A DNA stretch of 64,000 bases from Cryptomeria japonica (GCF_030272615.1 NC_081414.1:820034396-820098395); one strand, 5' to 3'; shown: positions 1-12,095, counted from the first letter of the stretch. Notes: generated from the letters alone by a model not told the origin. Translations and numbers: made by a program.

Positions 1-845
1 AATAACCTTGATTAGGGATGAGTCAACTCTTTGCCATAAATGGATTTCCCATCTCATACTATAACCTTAAATTCCACCCACTTTTGTCTGTCCAAGAAAT
101 TTTGAATTCCTTGAATCTCCCCATGCCCTCTCTTCCCAAAGAATTTTTAATTCATTTTCTTACTTAGTCTTCCCACACAATCTCTTATTTTGGAATTTTT
201 AATCCCTTCTCCCTTCCCCCAAGGAATTTTATATTCATTTTCTCTTTCCAATGTACTTGGCAAACTCTTCCCCATGTACCTTGGGGGACATGGAGACAAG
301 AAATGCCTTTATGGAAAATCTCTTGAATCCCACACCTTGTCCTCTCAATCCTCTCCCACTCTTTCTTTCAATCCTAGCCCTCCATTTTGGCCCTTTCCAA
401 TTTGTAAATTGGAGTCTCCTCCTTTCACAAATCATCAACTTCCATCATATTCCTATGTTGTCCATTTCATCCCTTGATCCACCTTTCATACATTTTCTTG
501 TTGTCCATTTGAGAATCAAAATATTTCATCATATCATCATAATGTCAAAATCTTTCCATAGCCCTTCCATCCTCTATCCTACTTAGCCAATTCATCATCC
601 TATCTTGTTGTGTAGTGGAGAGCAATCCACAATCCCTCATCCAAGGAGAAAATCAAGTGGAGCAACAAGGGTGCCTCTATTTCATCAAGCTCGATCAAAG
701 GAAGAAGTGAAGAACTAAGGTATAATGGTTTATTTGTGCATTTGAATGATTTTTTTGTGATTAATTTGGTTTATGCACTAACCATTAGGCCTTTAGGTTT
801 TCCCCTCTCCACTTTATAAAAAAAAAAATTCCTCTTTCTGAGTCT
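1..845. other. Non-coding, probably 5' internal part of element A
   Basis: No coding signal holds up here: the short open frames have no recognisable domain and overlap on both strands. The stretch is T/C-rich and ends in a short A-run shortly before the gag-like frame. It lies upstream of gag in the same orientation as element A, so it is probably that element's leader, but A's 5' LTR would lie off the left edge and cannot be checked. Confidence 0.4.
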
Positions 846-1739
846 TTGCATCACATAATGTTGAAATTGACAAATAATAATGTGTTGAAACTTCCTCCCA
901 TTAAGCCAACTAATACCTCCAAACCTTTTTCATCTTATCATGACCCCAAAATCATGCAATATCACCATCAACTTGGTCATGATACTGAAAAGTGTTATAC
1001 TTTAAGGAGTAAGATTCAAGACTTCTTTGATAACAATACCATATCCATAGTTGGTGTGAATCACAAAGGAAACAAATCTGCAGCTCCTAATCAAAACATC
1101 CAAATATTTACTAATCCTTTGCCTTCCCATTGTACTAATGTGGTTGAGTCTAAGTCTCTTGCTTTTTCTCCCAATGACCTTGGTGTTGAGTCTAATAATG
1201 TTGTAAATATTATTGACAAACCTACACCTCTTAAGGATTTATGCATTACCTTTGATCCTAGTGAGGCTATTGATGCACCTGATGGCCTACTATATATCAC
1301 TGTGAAGATCAAAGATAAACTCTCATGAGGGGTGCTCATTGATCCGATGTGTATGGTGAATGTGATCATTGAAGAATATCTTTATACTTTACAATTGCAC
1401 CAAGTAACATATGATAAATTTGATTAAATGGTCAAGATGTATGATGGTTTCTCTTTCCCTACTATTGGTTCTATTACTCTTCCTGTTGAAGTTGGTACTA
1501 GGTACTTAAATGTGACTTTTACTATCATTCCTACATAAGATCAATTTTATGTGAAGTTGGTACATCCTTGGCTCTCTTCTGTGGAAGTGATCCCTTCTAC
1601 TGTTCATAAATGTCTAAAATTCCATCAAAAAGGAACTATCATAAAAATTAATCATAGCATGTACCAACCCACAACAAGGTGTGGAAATCTCACCCTTGAT
1701 TACTTTTGTCCTAAACAATTTGAGCCTCTTAAGCCTTAG
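846..1739 (+). pseudogene. gag: Ty3/gypsy gag C-terminus and protease relic (element A)
   Basis: The first 160 codons carry a degraded zinc-knuckle segment (HHQLGHDTEKC, then a short helix of the LRSKIQDF type) as in plant Ty3/gypsy gag proteins, where the usual form is C-x2-H-x4-H-x4-C. Here the first cysteine position is methionine. After a stop near 1326 the frame resumes with a retropepsin-like stretch: VLIDPMCMVNVI sits where LIDGGSxVNVI is expected, so the catalytic glycine pair is lost. It runs on through a TFTIIPT / VHPWLSSVEVIPSTVHKCLKF block typical of the protease C-terminal part, with another stop near 1539. No RT or integrase follows before the 3' LTR, so this is a deleted, non-autonomous derivative. 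The family call rests on motif recognition only. Confidence 0.7.
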
Positions 1740-1779
1740 TGATTCTCTCTTTCTATCTCATCAAAAGTGAAAAAATGAG

Positions 1780-2518
1780 ATGACATTATCTTTAAGTAAG
1801 CCTAGAGACCTTAGACATATTCCTTCTCCTTATGATGGACCCGGTATCCTTCCTACACCTTCTATTCCTCCTATATATGTCGCAAGATTTCCTCCTACAT
1901 CTTACAAAAGGAAAGAACTTGGCATCTCCTATTTCCCAACCTAGTATACCTTCTCTCATTCCTCCCCCTTTAAAGGAAGAAAAACAACATATATCCATTG
2001 ATACTCAACCTTCACAACCCTCGGCTGAAACTAAAAGAAACCTTTGTGCGAGAGAACATTGACAAAGATGTCGTGCTAAGGCTTGTAAACTTGAAAACAT
2101 TTCCTCCTTGAAGACACCAAATGTTGAATTGGTCCCATTTGTCCAACCTTAGCCTAATTCTATCGAGGAAGTTCAACCCAAATCACCAAGATTAAAAATG
2201 CTTTAAATAAATGATGGTTCATGCTCATTTTGTGTTAGAGATCCTATTTTTATTAATCTTGATGAAGAAATGGATGATGATATTGTTCATGATAACAATG
2301 TTGATTCTAATGATTCTGATGATATTTATGAGCTTGTTGATGTTGACAATGATTTATCTAAACAATTTTCAAAAGCGTTAATCCTAGCTCTTAGTGATAG
2401 GCAAAGTGACTCATCATTAGAGCATGGTCCTTGTTTGGAACTCACGATAGTCACATCTACTATGCTTGAAGTTTCCCCTCTTGCATCTTGTCCATCTTCT
2501 CAAAATAATTTTCATTAA
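1780..2518 (+). pseudogene. Degenerate polyprotein linker downstream of protease (element A)
   Basis: Several frames contain fragments that read like the proline-rich and acidic linker after protease in plant Ty3 elements, for example PPIYVARFPPTSYKRKELG near 1868-1924 and an acidic stretch DEEMDDDIVHDNN starting near 2261. Stops and frame changes interrupt it. No enzymatic motif is visible. It is placed by orientation and continuity with the upstream protease relic. It could also be a spacer with chance open frames. Confidence 0.4.
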
Positions 2519-3421
2519 GTTTGGGAGGCAGATGATATACTTGATTAGCCTCATTCGTTCCTTAGATTCTCTCTCCTCACTTGCTTGTTCATATTGTGTT
2601 TCCACCGCGATGTATTTTGTTAGGTTCTCTTTGGATGACCCATGCCACTTTGTTGGTGCAAGGTCATAAAGAGGCTCAATCTATTGTGACATTCTTCTAT
2701 TTGTATCTCAATTCTTCTATTTTTTGTCCCTTGTGTTGTCTACTTGGGGACGATGCAAAGTGTTGAGATCTCTTTTGGTCTCTTTTGTTTTGACTCAAAA
2801 GACACACATTCCCTTCTTCCATTGTGCTTGTAGTTCCACTACCTTTGGGGGATGAGGTTAATTCAATGCATATATTCATGATATATATTATTTATCATAA
2901 GATCATACTGACCCCAAAGTCAGTGGATCCCTTATGTGCTTTTTATTTTTTTTGACCATTATCATTTGATTTGTCCTTTCTTGGGGGCATATCATTGTGG
3001 TAATGTGCTTGTCTTTTAGATGCATGCTACCTTAAAGAAATTGCTCCCAATAAGGCATATGCAATCACTTTAATGTGGGGGAATACACTCCACTCAATGT
3101 TTCACTTTATGTACACACCATAACATATTTCAATACTCAAGTTACTTTGCAAACTAAGCCTTTTGCTTTGTAATTTGATATAATTTGGTATTTTTATTTT
3201 TCATGACTCATAGTAAGTGAGCCTTACTAGGTTAGCAGTCATGATTCTCTCTCTCTCTTTCTTCTTTCTTATGATGTCTCTTTTATTTTTATCTTGAAGT
3301 AGTAAGATCCTAATGTCCTTGGGGGCTTAGTGTGTCTTGTCTCTTTGATAACTTGATGAAAATTTTCAATGCAGGCCTTTGTACTTTACCATGCTCGTAT
3401 GTTTAGTCTCATACTCCCACT
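2519..3421 (+). other. 3' untranslated part of element A
   Basis: AT-rich with no supported ORF. It lies between the last coding fragment and the polypurine tract and shows short runs such as GGGGGCTTAG and GGGGGCATATC that are common in 3' regions of plant LTR elements. Confidence 0.4.
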
Positions 3422-3436
3422 AAAGTTGGGGCTAAA
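3422..3436 (+). promoter_or_regulatory. Polypurine tract of element A
   Basis: The purine-rich stretch AAAGTTGGGGCTAAA directly abuts the TGTAGC start of the LTR. This is the position of the plus-strand primer in LTR retrotransposons. Confidence 0.55.
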
Positions 3437-4534
3437 TGTAGCATCCTAAATTATACTCACCAATAATTTTGTCCTCACTTAGGCCTCACTTTGGTGTTTA
3501 GTCCTCTAAGGCTTGCCTGAAGAACCGAGTCTACTCACACAAACTATCAAACACAACATTTCACTATCTACACTGTTTCCCCTTGATCCTAGAGCCCTGC
3601 CATTTGGGGCCTCATAACAGTCACCTAATTTGAGTGGGGACCTAGATCCCATGTTGGCTCAAGATAGAAATTCAATTTTTTTTTCAACTAGCATGTATAA
3701 AAGGAGGTCTACCCATCTCATTTTAAACCTAATGAATTTTGAATTCAAGATCTCAATTACACTCTAAAAAATTAAAGTGAGGAAGCAATCAGTTTTCTAT
3801 CAAGCATTGGAGAAAAAGTGAAGTCAAGATTCAAGCATTGGAGATGGCATTCATGTTATATGTTTTATGAAGACTATCTACATCAAACCCCAATTCCTTG
3901 TGAAGACAAACAAATATTCATTAAAGATATATCATTAGGTTTTCAATCATTCTCAGTCTTCCCCTAAAAAACAAAGTATTTTACTGCAATACTTCATTTA
4001 CATTTTCAAATCAATTTAATGGTTAATTCCAAAATCAAGGTTTGACCTAAGGCAACCCCTCATTCCCAAAAAATTCCCCCTTCTTTATATGTGTAGGAAA
4101 AAAGTACAAGGCTACATTCAAGAGGATCGACAAGATTCACAGAGATAAATAGTTTCACCTTTTAATGGCGAGAAATTTGGAGGACCTAGCTGAATTGGAG
4201 CAACATTGTCTTGAAAAACCAGGCCAGACTTCTAGGAACAAATCTGAATCATCTTCTTTTGCTCACCCAGGTTGGTGGCTCCATATGATATTTGTAGCTC
4301 ATTTTTTTTATTAGATTTCTTCAATAATTAACTATGTTACCCTAATCTTTAATAATTCAAAATTCAATTCAATTTAGGGAAGGAAGAGCCCCATTTAGGA
4401 GGCCTGGAATCTGATCAAAATCTTGATCTCTATCAAGGTTAGATCTATTAGATCCCATATTCCCCTAATGTAATGGTGAATTAGGTCATTTCATGGTTTT
4501 ATTATCCTCGTTTAACCCTAACCCCGATTTTACA
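3437..4534 (+). mobile_element. 3' LTR of element A
   Basis: It starts TGTAGCATCC next to a polypurine tract and ends ...CCCGATTTTACA, about 1.1 kb. The sequence directly to its right (from 4535) is minus-strand gag of a different element, H, so the right edge is an insertion junction. The left copy of the target duplication lies outside the window and cannot be tested. Confidence 0.65.
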
Positions 4535-5343
4535 CCAAAACAAAGGTTTCTTGCAAAGTTTTATCTAGGATAGCCTTATATGAAGGGAAAATGAGTAAAA
4601 GCTCAAGGATGGATATACGAGCAGGTGTTTTTCCAAGTTTCTCGACAAGTTCATTCTTATTGGATGAGGAAGTGGGTTTAGACACAATACCTTGCAAGGT
4701 CACTTTGCCCCAATGGGTTGTTACATTGCATTCAGGGATTTTGTCTTTGATCATTATGGTAGAAACATGATGGTCCATTTTTAGAAATATGGTTAATTGT
4801 ATACTCATAAGAGACATTGGCATAATTGGAATTGGAATTAGGAGTAGTCTTGGGATCTTTTCCTTTATCATGTTTAGGCAAGGGATCCTAGAACACCACA
4901 TGTTCTTCATTGGATGAAATGACACTTAACTTCAATTGGACCCTTCTCAATGAGGTCTTCAATGAGGTTCTTAATCTTATGGAAATTTATAGTCTTGTAC
5001 CCTTTGTTTCTATGATATTCATAATATTTAATATCATTTCACCATGAACGCTCGATCCTTGGTTCAAAAGGTCAATTTTCTAGTAAAGCGATGAGCTTAT
5101 TAGCAACCAATTTTTGTAATGCTGACTCAATTGGTTCTCCCAAAGGTGCGTATTTCCTTTGTGTCATAGACCTTGTTTCCCTTTGGTTGTTTACTTAATC
5201 TCTTAATGAAATAGTTCTCAAAAAGCTTTCCAAAGGTTTTGCCATGTTTGTGACCACAAACCCATCATTAATGGTATTCTTATTCTTGTTCCAAAAGTGA
5301 GGTTTTTCCTTTGAATTAGAATCATCTTTGTTTTCTTTAAAAA
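4535..5343 (-). pseudogene. gag: Gag C-terminal part of element H
   Basis: On the minus strand this corresponds to the zinc-knuckle and pre-protease section of element F (about 52338-52990). Shared pieces include a stretch resembling YHRNKGYKTINFHKIKNLIEDLI (Cys residues of the knuckle replaced by Tyr/Phe), then THWGKVTLQG (F: TRRGKFTLQG) and LGKTPARISILELL (F: LGKTPALISICEIL). Many stops and frameshifts are present. It is the continuation of the gag at 12096-13559 across insertion K, and it stops abruptly at element A's LTR. Confidence 0.75.
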
Positions 5344-5712
5344 TTTTAGAGTTATCTTGTATTAGCTAATAATTATTTATTTAATTATTAGTCTATTATA
5401 CTCTACGCTTAAGCTAAACTTAGGCATTTAATAATATTGTAGGTATTGAATAATTATTCTAATTATTAAATACACTTTATCCCTTTAGGGTTTATTTAGG
5501 GTTGACATATTTAGGGTTGCACACCTTTAGGGTTGCTAATATCCTTTTATAAGGATTGTATTGTACTTTTTCATTTACTGATTCCCTCTCTGAATGATAC
5601 TTTTTTTCTTTAGAGCCATTATTGCTTTTTTGCCTCCATTCTTCTCTCGTGACAGATATTTTGCTTGCAAGTGTTCTTGGGATCTCTGAAGTTTTATTTC
5701 TCAACTTCTTCA
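5344..5712 (+). repeat. LTR 1 of element K
   Basis: It reads TTTTAGAGTTATC (TGTTAGAG in the sister copies) through ...CAACTTCTTCA and is followed by the primer site. Near 5487-5536 it holds several TTTAGGGTTG units that LTR 2 partly lacks. Confidence 0.85.
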
Positions 5713-5725
5713 TGGTATCAAAGCC
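5713..5725 (+). promoter_or_regulatory. Primer-binding site, first K unit
   Basis: TGGTATCAAAGCC sits immediately after the LTR. It differs by one base from the plant initiator-methionine tRNA primer site TGGTATCAGAGCC used by copia elements. Confidence 0.75.
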
Positions 5726-6175
5726 TACATCTGCTGCCACTTATTCCTGATTTTTCAGAAGATTTTTTTTGGAGGCAAGGGTTTCAGTTTTTTTTCAGAG
5801 TTTTTTTTTTGGATTTGGGGTGCTTCTTTGTTTCTAGGCATTTGAGCTTAAACATACCTCACCGTTGAGCTCAAAACACCCCAAAACCACCATTTTCATA
5901 TAAAATTTGTCCAATTTGGACAACTTTGGCTTTGGGAATTTATTTATTTATTTTGGCCCTTCAAGGGCACATTTTCGAGAAAAAAAATAAAATAAATTAT
6001 TTAGGCAGTTTTACAGCTTGCCTAGGCCGATCTAATCATGACCGAGCCTCTAGCACTTTGTAACCCGTTAGGCCAGCCTGGTGGTTACTGCGGGCTGGGA
6101 GTTACCCGCCGGCACCAAGCGGTCTCCTCAAATTGCTACTGGCGGTCTTTAAACCCCCGACCCTTGCCTCTTTGT

Positions 6176-6180
6176 CACTG
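6176..6180. repeat. Target duplication CACTG, left copy
   Basis: CACTG precedes J at 6176-6180 and recurs right after it at 8065-8069. The uninterrupted sister sequence in the second K unit reads CATTGTGGCG at the same place, confirming an empty site. Confidence 0.85.
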
Positions 6181-8064
6181 TGTAATGTCCCCAGCTAAGT
6201 TTAGGTCTGTTTTAACCATAATTAATCCATTTGAATATATTTATGACTCAAAATAAATATATTAGGAGACAATTCCACCTTGACATGGATCAAATCAGTG
6301 ATAACATAAACTTCTTTCAAATATTGAATTGATAATCCAACTTGATTTATAATCTCAGCTTTACTTGTTCTTTCAAATTACTATTTCCATGTATATATAT
6401 ATATATATATATACATATAATCTTATTGATATTACATCTATTATTCTTACTCTAATTTATTTCCATATTTATTAATTATTGGTTATATGAATTATTATAT
6501 ATTATTGCAGAATAGTTTCTAAAAGATATTATAATAATTATAATAATTATATTAATATCTATTATTATATTACTATCTATATTTATAACCATTATATTAA
6601 TATCCATATTTATATTATTAATTAAATTCTGCATACGATCATTATTGGGCTTCAAATCTTAATCATCATAATGAGCACATCACCATGCATACTACCAGGA
6701 AAAAGGATACTGCCTGTCACTTAATAACAGTTATGTTCTGAGCTATTCGATTCCCTTCAAGCTCTTCCCGACTGGAGTAAAGGAACAATATCTAATATCC
6801 TCCTTAATTCTGAAAACTGTATTCTCACATGTGTATTCCTCTTTTGACAATCTTCTACTTAATGAGTCTGCTGATAATCTTCTTATATTCATGTAAGAGT
6901 CTGATATAATTCTCTTCTCCGCATATACTCTCTTTTTCTGAATTATTTTCTCAGCCTTTTTCCCATCCCCCCCTTAAAATGAATTTAATTCATTTATACA
7001 CCTTTTCATATGTTGAAGAAGACGCACCTCTTGAATAAGAGACATCTCTACGTAAGAGTCACCATGCTTTTCAACGTAACCACTTAGTTATCGGGCTCCC
7101 AAACTATTTATTAATCTCACCTTTATAAGATTACATGGCATCCCTCTTCTTTTAACAAATCACACTTCATAAGATGTCTAATATAGACTCATTGTCTTCT
7201 GAATTATAGTTTAGAATTTGGATGTAATTAACATGATAATTATAATTTATGGCCACATATCATATCATTTTAAAAAAGACTTGTATTATATAGTATGAAA
7301 TTATTAGCAAGTTGTAAGTGATGACACCAATCAAAGTATTAAAGTGTGTTTCTCCATTCAGTAGGAATCTAAAATATTATAGATATTAATGTATTGGTCA
7401 TACTGTGATTCTGTATATATTATGGCAATTGACTACATTGGATTGGTAAAAATGTCACTAGAAGGAGAAATAAATAATAATTAGGATAGAATCATTGGCA
7501 CTTATGTTTTCTTTTATATATATATATATATATATCGATGGTACGAAATCGGCAATATTGGTGATAACCAAAATCACTGTCTTCATTAAATGTAAATTAT
7601 GTTTATGATCTATAATAGACGATTATAATATAGTATTAATTTATATTTCAGAATATTATTAGTAATAAATATTAATTAAATAATGATATTTAATAAATTA
7701 ATAAATTTCAAATAATCATTCGTTGGTAAATAATAATTTCTTTATTTACAATATATATATGATCAAGGGGGCAACATGACAATCTTATTATAATATTAAT
7801 ATTTTTTTTATATTAATGAATGATTAATATTACTATTAATATTATTAATTACATAATGAATGATAATTTATTATTATGATGAAGAATCACAAAATCTATT
7901 ATTGATTACATCACCAGGATGTGGGGTTATGACAACCCTCTCACTTTAGAGGAAAATTGTGAAGTCTCGTAAATGAGACGATTTTCCCATATTATTAAAT
8001 GTTAATTAATAAATGTTTTAATTATCGTATACAATAATCTAATGTCCAAAGAGGGGTTATGACA
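6181..8064. mobile_element. Solo LTR J inside K
   Basis: An 1884-bp insertion starting TGTAATGTCCCC and ending GGGGTTATGACA, whose ends are imperfect inverted repeats. It is flanked by a perfect 5-bp duplication CACTG and is absent from the second K unit. It is AT-rich, holds two (AT)n tracts and no ORF of interest. A second GGGGTTATGACA occurs at 7923-7934, about 130 bp before the end, suggesting a partial internal duplication of the terminus. The size and TGTAATGTCC end suggest a Ty3-type LTR left by LTR-LTR recombination, but the family is not known to me. Confidence 0.8.
6392..6413. repeat. (AT)n microsatellite
   Basis: Eleven AT units in a row. A similar run lies at 7515-7535 within the same LTR, and another at 57843-57863 in element F. 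Confidence 0.9.
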
Positions 8065-9511
8065 CACTGTGGCGGTCAACTGACTCTGCCGCCCCCGCGA
8101 GCCGCATTTCACCACCGCCCTCCACCTAGCCGCCTGGCCGCTACTCTTCTTGGTACCGTTGCTGCTTTGCCTGACTGTCGCCAACCACTGCTGCTCAACC
8201 CAAACTCCACCTCCCTGCCACCAATACGAGGGCCTTTTTTTCCTTTAAAGGTTTTTTTGATAGGCTATTGTTTTTTTGTCATAATTTGGGAAAATGGAGT
8301 CAATTTTTGAAAAATATTATATTGTCGAAAATCTCTTTCCAAGCTCTATCCAGATTCGGAGGTCTGAATTTTTTCTTTTTCTTTTCTGATGGTGTTTTTT
8401 TCTGTCAAAGCCAGAGGTTCATTTTTGCACTCCGGTAGACATAACTTGAGCATCCGAACTCTGTTTTTCAAAAACTATATATTGTTGGAAAGCTTGTTCT
8501 GTGCACTTTCTAGTCATATGAGTTTTCTTTCTAGATTCTTCTCCACATACATTTTATTTAGTTTTTTTATTTTCAGCACTTTGGTGAATATCTTGGATGT
8601 TTCAGGTCCTGAGATCTCTTTCTTTGAGTAGGATGTCTCGTCTTTGGCTCTTCTTTCTATATTTCCAGCCTTCTATCTCTTCTGATCATTGTAGATAGTA
8701 TTTTGTAAGCTTTTTCTTTATGCAAACACACTGAGATAAAGTGCCACTATGCATTATATACTTGGGATCTTTTACATCTTGTGCCTTATTGTACATGCAC
8801 TACATTATAAAGTGCCATGGGAGGGTTGATGTTTGTCTTTGTTTTCCATATACCTTTATCACGTGAGTGTTCCTTCCATGACATTAGCCTCATGATGTGT
8901 GTCAAGTGAGTGTTCCTTCCACGACACTATGTATTTTCTCTACACCTTCGATGTTCCTGGTTCTTCGTCATGTAGTTCTTGTTGGCCATCCTTTTCAGTG
9001 TACCCATCCCTCATCCTTGTCTGCATTATGGGTGGGTTTCTCCTATTGTTCTAATGCTTCCTTGGTTCATTGGATCAACTCTTCAGGCTTTGGTGTTTTA
9101 TGCCATTTGTATCTTTGAGTTTAGTTGTTTGCCTTTGTTTGCCATCTGATTCGAGTAGTGTTATTTGAGGGCACTCGTGCAGATTACAGTCTTCTCTACC
9201 TGATCATCTTCTATTTTAGTGGAGGTTCTTCATGCTTTAGTGATTCTTCTGCTCTTCTTTTGTTCCTATCTTTTGGAACATTCTTGTTTGGAGGCTTCTT
9301 CAGTCCTTCTCATGCTTTTCCCATCTCTTTTTGGAGGAGTTTTTTCTCACGTGGTTTTCTCTATTTCTCCGGTTCATAGAGATTTGGTTGTGATTGGGTA
9401 CCTCATCAGGCCTTGTTGTCGGGACCCAAATTTGTCTTCATCATGTAGTTGCATTTTTTGTTTCATGCATTTAGTTTTTTAAGCTACAACCTAAGTTCAT
9501 CTTAAGGGGGG

Positions 9512-9849
9512 TGTTAGAGTTATCTTGTATTAGCTAATAATTATTTATTTAATTATTAGTCTATTATACTCTACACTTAAGCTAAACTTAGGCATTTAAT
9601 AATATTGTAGGTATTTAATAATTATTCTAATTATTAAATACACTTTATCCCTTTAGGGTCTATTTAGGGTTGCTAATATCCTTTTATAAGGATTGTATTG
9701 TACTTTTTCATTTACTGATTCCCTCTCTGAAAGATAATCTTTTTCTTTAGAGCCATTATTGCTTTTTTGCCTCCATTCTTCTCTTGTGACAGGTATTTTT
9801 CTTACAAGTGTTCTTGGGATCTCTGAAGTTGTATTTCTCAACTTCTTCA
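9512..9849 (+). repeat. LTR 2 (shared middle LTR) of element K
   Basis: TGTTAGAGTTATC...CAACTTCTTCA, 338 bp. It is preceded by the purine run AAGGGGGG and followed by TGGTATCAGAGTC. It lacks about 30 bp of TTTAGGGTTG units present in LTRs 1 and 3. Confidence 0.9.
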
Positions 9850-9862
9850 TGGTATCAGAGTC
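9850..9862 (+). promoter_or_regulatory. Primer-binding site, second K unit
   Basis: TGGTATCAGAGTC follows the middle LTR directly, so the middle LTR serves as 5' LTR of the second unit. Confidence 0.75.
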
Positions 9863-11724
9863 TACATCTGCTACTACTTATTCCTGATTTTTCAGAAGAT
9901 ATTTTTTGGAGGCAAGGGTTTCAGTTTTTTTCAGAGTTTTTTTTTTGGATCTAGGGTGCTTCTTTATTTTTGGGCATTTGAGCTCAAACAGACCTCACTA
10001 TTGAACTCAAAACACCCAAAAACCCCCATTTTCATATAAAATTTGTCCAATTTGGACAACTTTGGCTCTAGGATTTTTTTAAAATTTTTGGCCCTTCAAG
10101 GGCACGTTTTCGAGAAAAATCATTTTTTTTTTATTTAGGCAGTTTTACAGCTTGCCTAGGCCGATCCGGTCACGATCGAGATGCTAGTAGTCTGTAACCC
10201 ACTAGGGCCAGCCTGGCGGTTACCGCGGGCTAGGAGTTACCCGCCGACACCAAGTGGTCTCCTCAGACGGCTACTAGCGGTCTTTAAACCACTGACCCCC
10301 ATCTCTTTGTCATTGTGGCGATCAACCAACTCCACCGCCACCACGAACCGCATGTCACCACCATCCTTCGCCTGGCTGCTGCTCTGCTTGGTCACCACCG
10401 CTGCTCTGCTCAATCGTCGCCAACCACCACTTCTCAGCCCAAACTCCACCTCCCTGCCACTAGTAGGGGGGCCTTTTTTTCCTTTAAAGGTTTTTTTGAC
10501 AGGCTATTGGGCAAACAGAGTCAATTTTTGAAAAATATTATATTATCAGAAATCTCTTTCCAAGCTCTATCCAGATTCAGAGGTTTGAATTTTTTATTTT
10601 TCTTTTTTGATGGTGTTTTTTTTTGTCAAAGCTAGAGGTTCATTTTTGCACTCCGGTAGACATAACTTGAGCATCCGAACTCCATTTTTCAAAAACTTTA
10701 TATCGTTGGAAATCTTGTTCTGTGCACTTTCCAATCATATGAGTTTTCTTTCCAGATTCTGTTCCACATACATTTTATTTAGTTTTTTTTATTTTCAGCA
10801 CTCTAGTGAATATCTTGGATGTTTCAAGTCCTGGGATCTCTTTCTTTGAGTAGGATGTCTCGTCTTTGGCTCTTCTTTCTGTATTTCTAGCCTTATGTCT
10901 CTTTTGATCATTGTAGACTATTTTTTGTAAGCTTTTTCTTTATGCAAACACACTGAGATAAAGTGCCACTATGCATTATATACTTGGGATCTTTTACATC
11001 TTGTGCCTTATTGTACATGCACTACATTATAAAGTGCCATGGGGGGGTTGATGTTTGTCTTTGTTTTTCATGTACCTTTGTCACATGAGTGTTCATTCCA
11101 TGACATTAGCCTCATGATGTGTGTCAAGTGAGTGTTCCTTCCATGACACTATGTATTTTCTCTACACCTTCGATGTTCCTAGTTCTTCGTCATGTAGTTC
11201 TTGTTGGCCATCCTTTTCAGTGTACCTGTCCCTCACCCTTGTCCGTATTATGGGGGGGTTTCTCCTATTTTTCTAATGCTTCCTTGGTTCATTGGATCAT
11301 CTCTTCAGGCTTTGGTGTTTTATGCCATCTGTATCTTCGAGTTCAATCGTTTGCCATCTGATTCGAGTAGTGTTATTTGAGGGAACTCATGCAAATTAAA
11401 GTCTTCTCTATCAAATCATCTTCTATTTCAGTGGAGGTTCTTCATGCTTTAGTGATTCTTCTGCTCTTCTTTTGTTCCTATCTTTTGGAACATTCTTGTT
11501 TGGAGGCTTCTTCGGTCCTTCTCTTGCTTTTTCCATCTCTTTTTGGAGGAGTTTTTTTCCCACATGGTTTTCTCTATTTCTCTGGTTCTTATAGATTTGG
11601 TTGTGATTGGGTACCTCATCAGGCCTTGTTATCAGGACCCAAATTTGCCTTCATCATGTAGTTACATTTTTTGCTTCATGCATTTAGTTTTTTTAGCTAC
11701 AACCTAAGTTCATCTTAAGGGGGG
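9863..11724 (+). other. Internal region 2 of K
   Basis: Uninterrupted copy of the K internal region. It has the same GC-rich island (about 10140-10450) and the same 3' end up to the purine run AAGGGGGG. No gag, protease, integrase or RT motif could be found in any frame. Confidence 0.75.
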
Positions 11725-12095
11725 TGTTAGAGTTATCTTGTATTAGCTAATAATAATTTATTTAATTATTAGTCTATTATACTCTACACTTAAGCTAAAC
11801 TTAGGCATTTAATAATATTGTAGGTATTTAATAATTATTCTAATTATTAAATACACTTTATCCCTTTAGGGTTTCTTTAGGGTTGCACATATTTAGGGTT
11901 GCACACCTTTAGGGTTGCTAATATCCTTTTATAAGGATTGTATTGTACTTTTTCATTTACTAATTCCCTCTCTAAATGATAACCTTTTTCTTTAGAGCCA
12001 TTATTGCTTTTTTGCCTCCATTCTTCTCTTGTGACAGGTTTTTTGCTTGCAAGTGTTCTTGAGATCTCTGAAGTTGTATTTTATCAACTTCTTAA
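11725..12095 (+). repeat. LTR 3 of element K
   Basis: Starts TGTTAGAGTTATC after the purine run and ends near CAACTTCTT where H gag resumes on the minus strand. Contains the longer TTTAGGGTTG block like LTR 1. Confidence 0.85.

Larger units (their letters stand above)
5726..9511 (+). other. Internal region 1 of K, interrupted by solo LTR J
   Basis: Aligns end to end with 9863-11724 once 6181-8064 is taken out. It contains a GC-rich island (about 6020-6180 continuing at 8065-8225) in otherwise T-rich DNA. Open frames such as the one near 8897-9118 recur in the second copy, but they carry no known domain and are probably conserved only because the two copies are duplicates. Confidence 0.7.
5344..12095 (+). 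mobile_element. Non-coding LTR element K as a three-LTR tandem
   Basis: Three related LTRs (5344-5712, 9512-9849, 11725-12095) alternate with two related internal regions of about 1.9 kb, once nested LTR J is removed from the first. Primer sites TGGTATCAAAGCC and TGGTATCAGAGTC follow LTRs 1 and 2, and an AAGGGGGG polypurine run precedes LTRs 2 and 3, giving plus orientation and copia-like priming. No gag or pol motif is visible in either internal copy, so it is a TRIM/LARD-type non-autonomous element. It lies inside minus-strand gag of H. The terminal bases are eroded, and the flanks share AATTT at 5342-5346 and 12094-12098. Confidence 0.85.

Noticed and set aside
190-586. Overlapping open frames near the left edge
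   Set aside because: No motif, biased T/C composition and overlapping alternatives in several frames.
8897-9379. Open frames in K internal region 1, with similar ones at 11119-11361 in region 2
   Set aside because: The two copies are duplicates, so shared open frames are expected. No domain and no codon-type substitution pattern is apparent.
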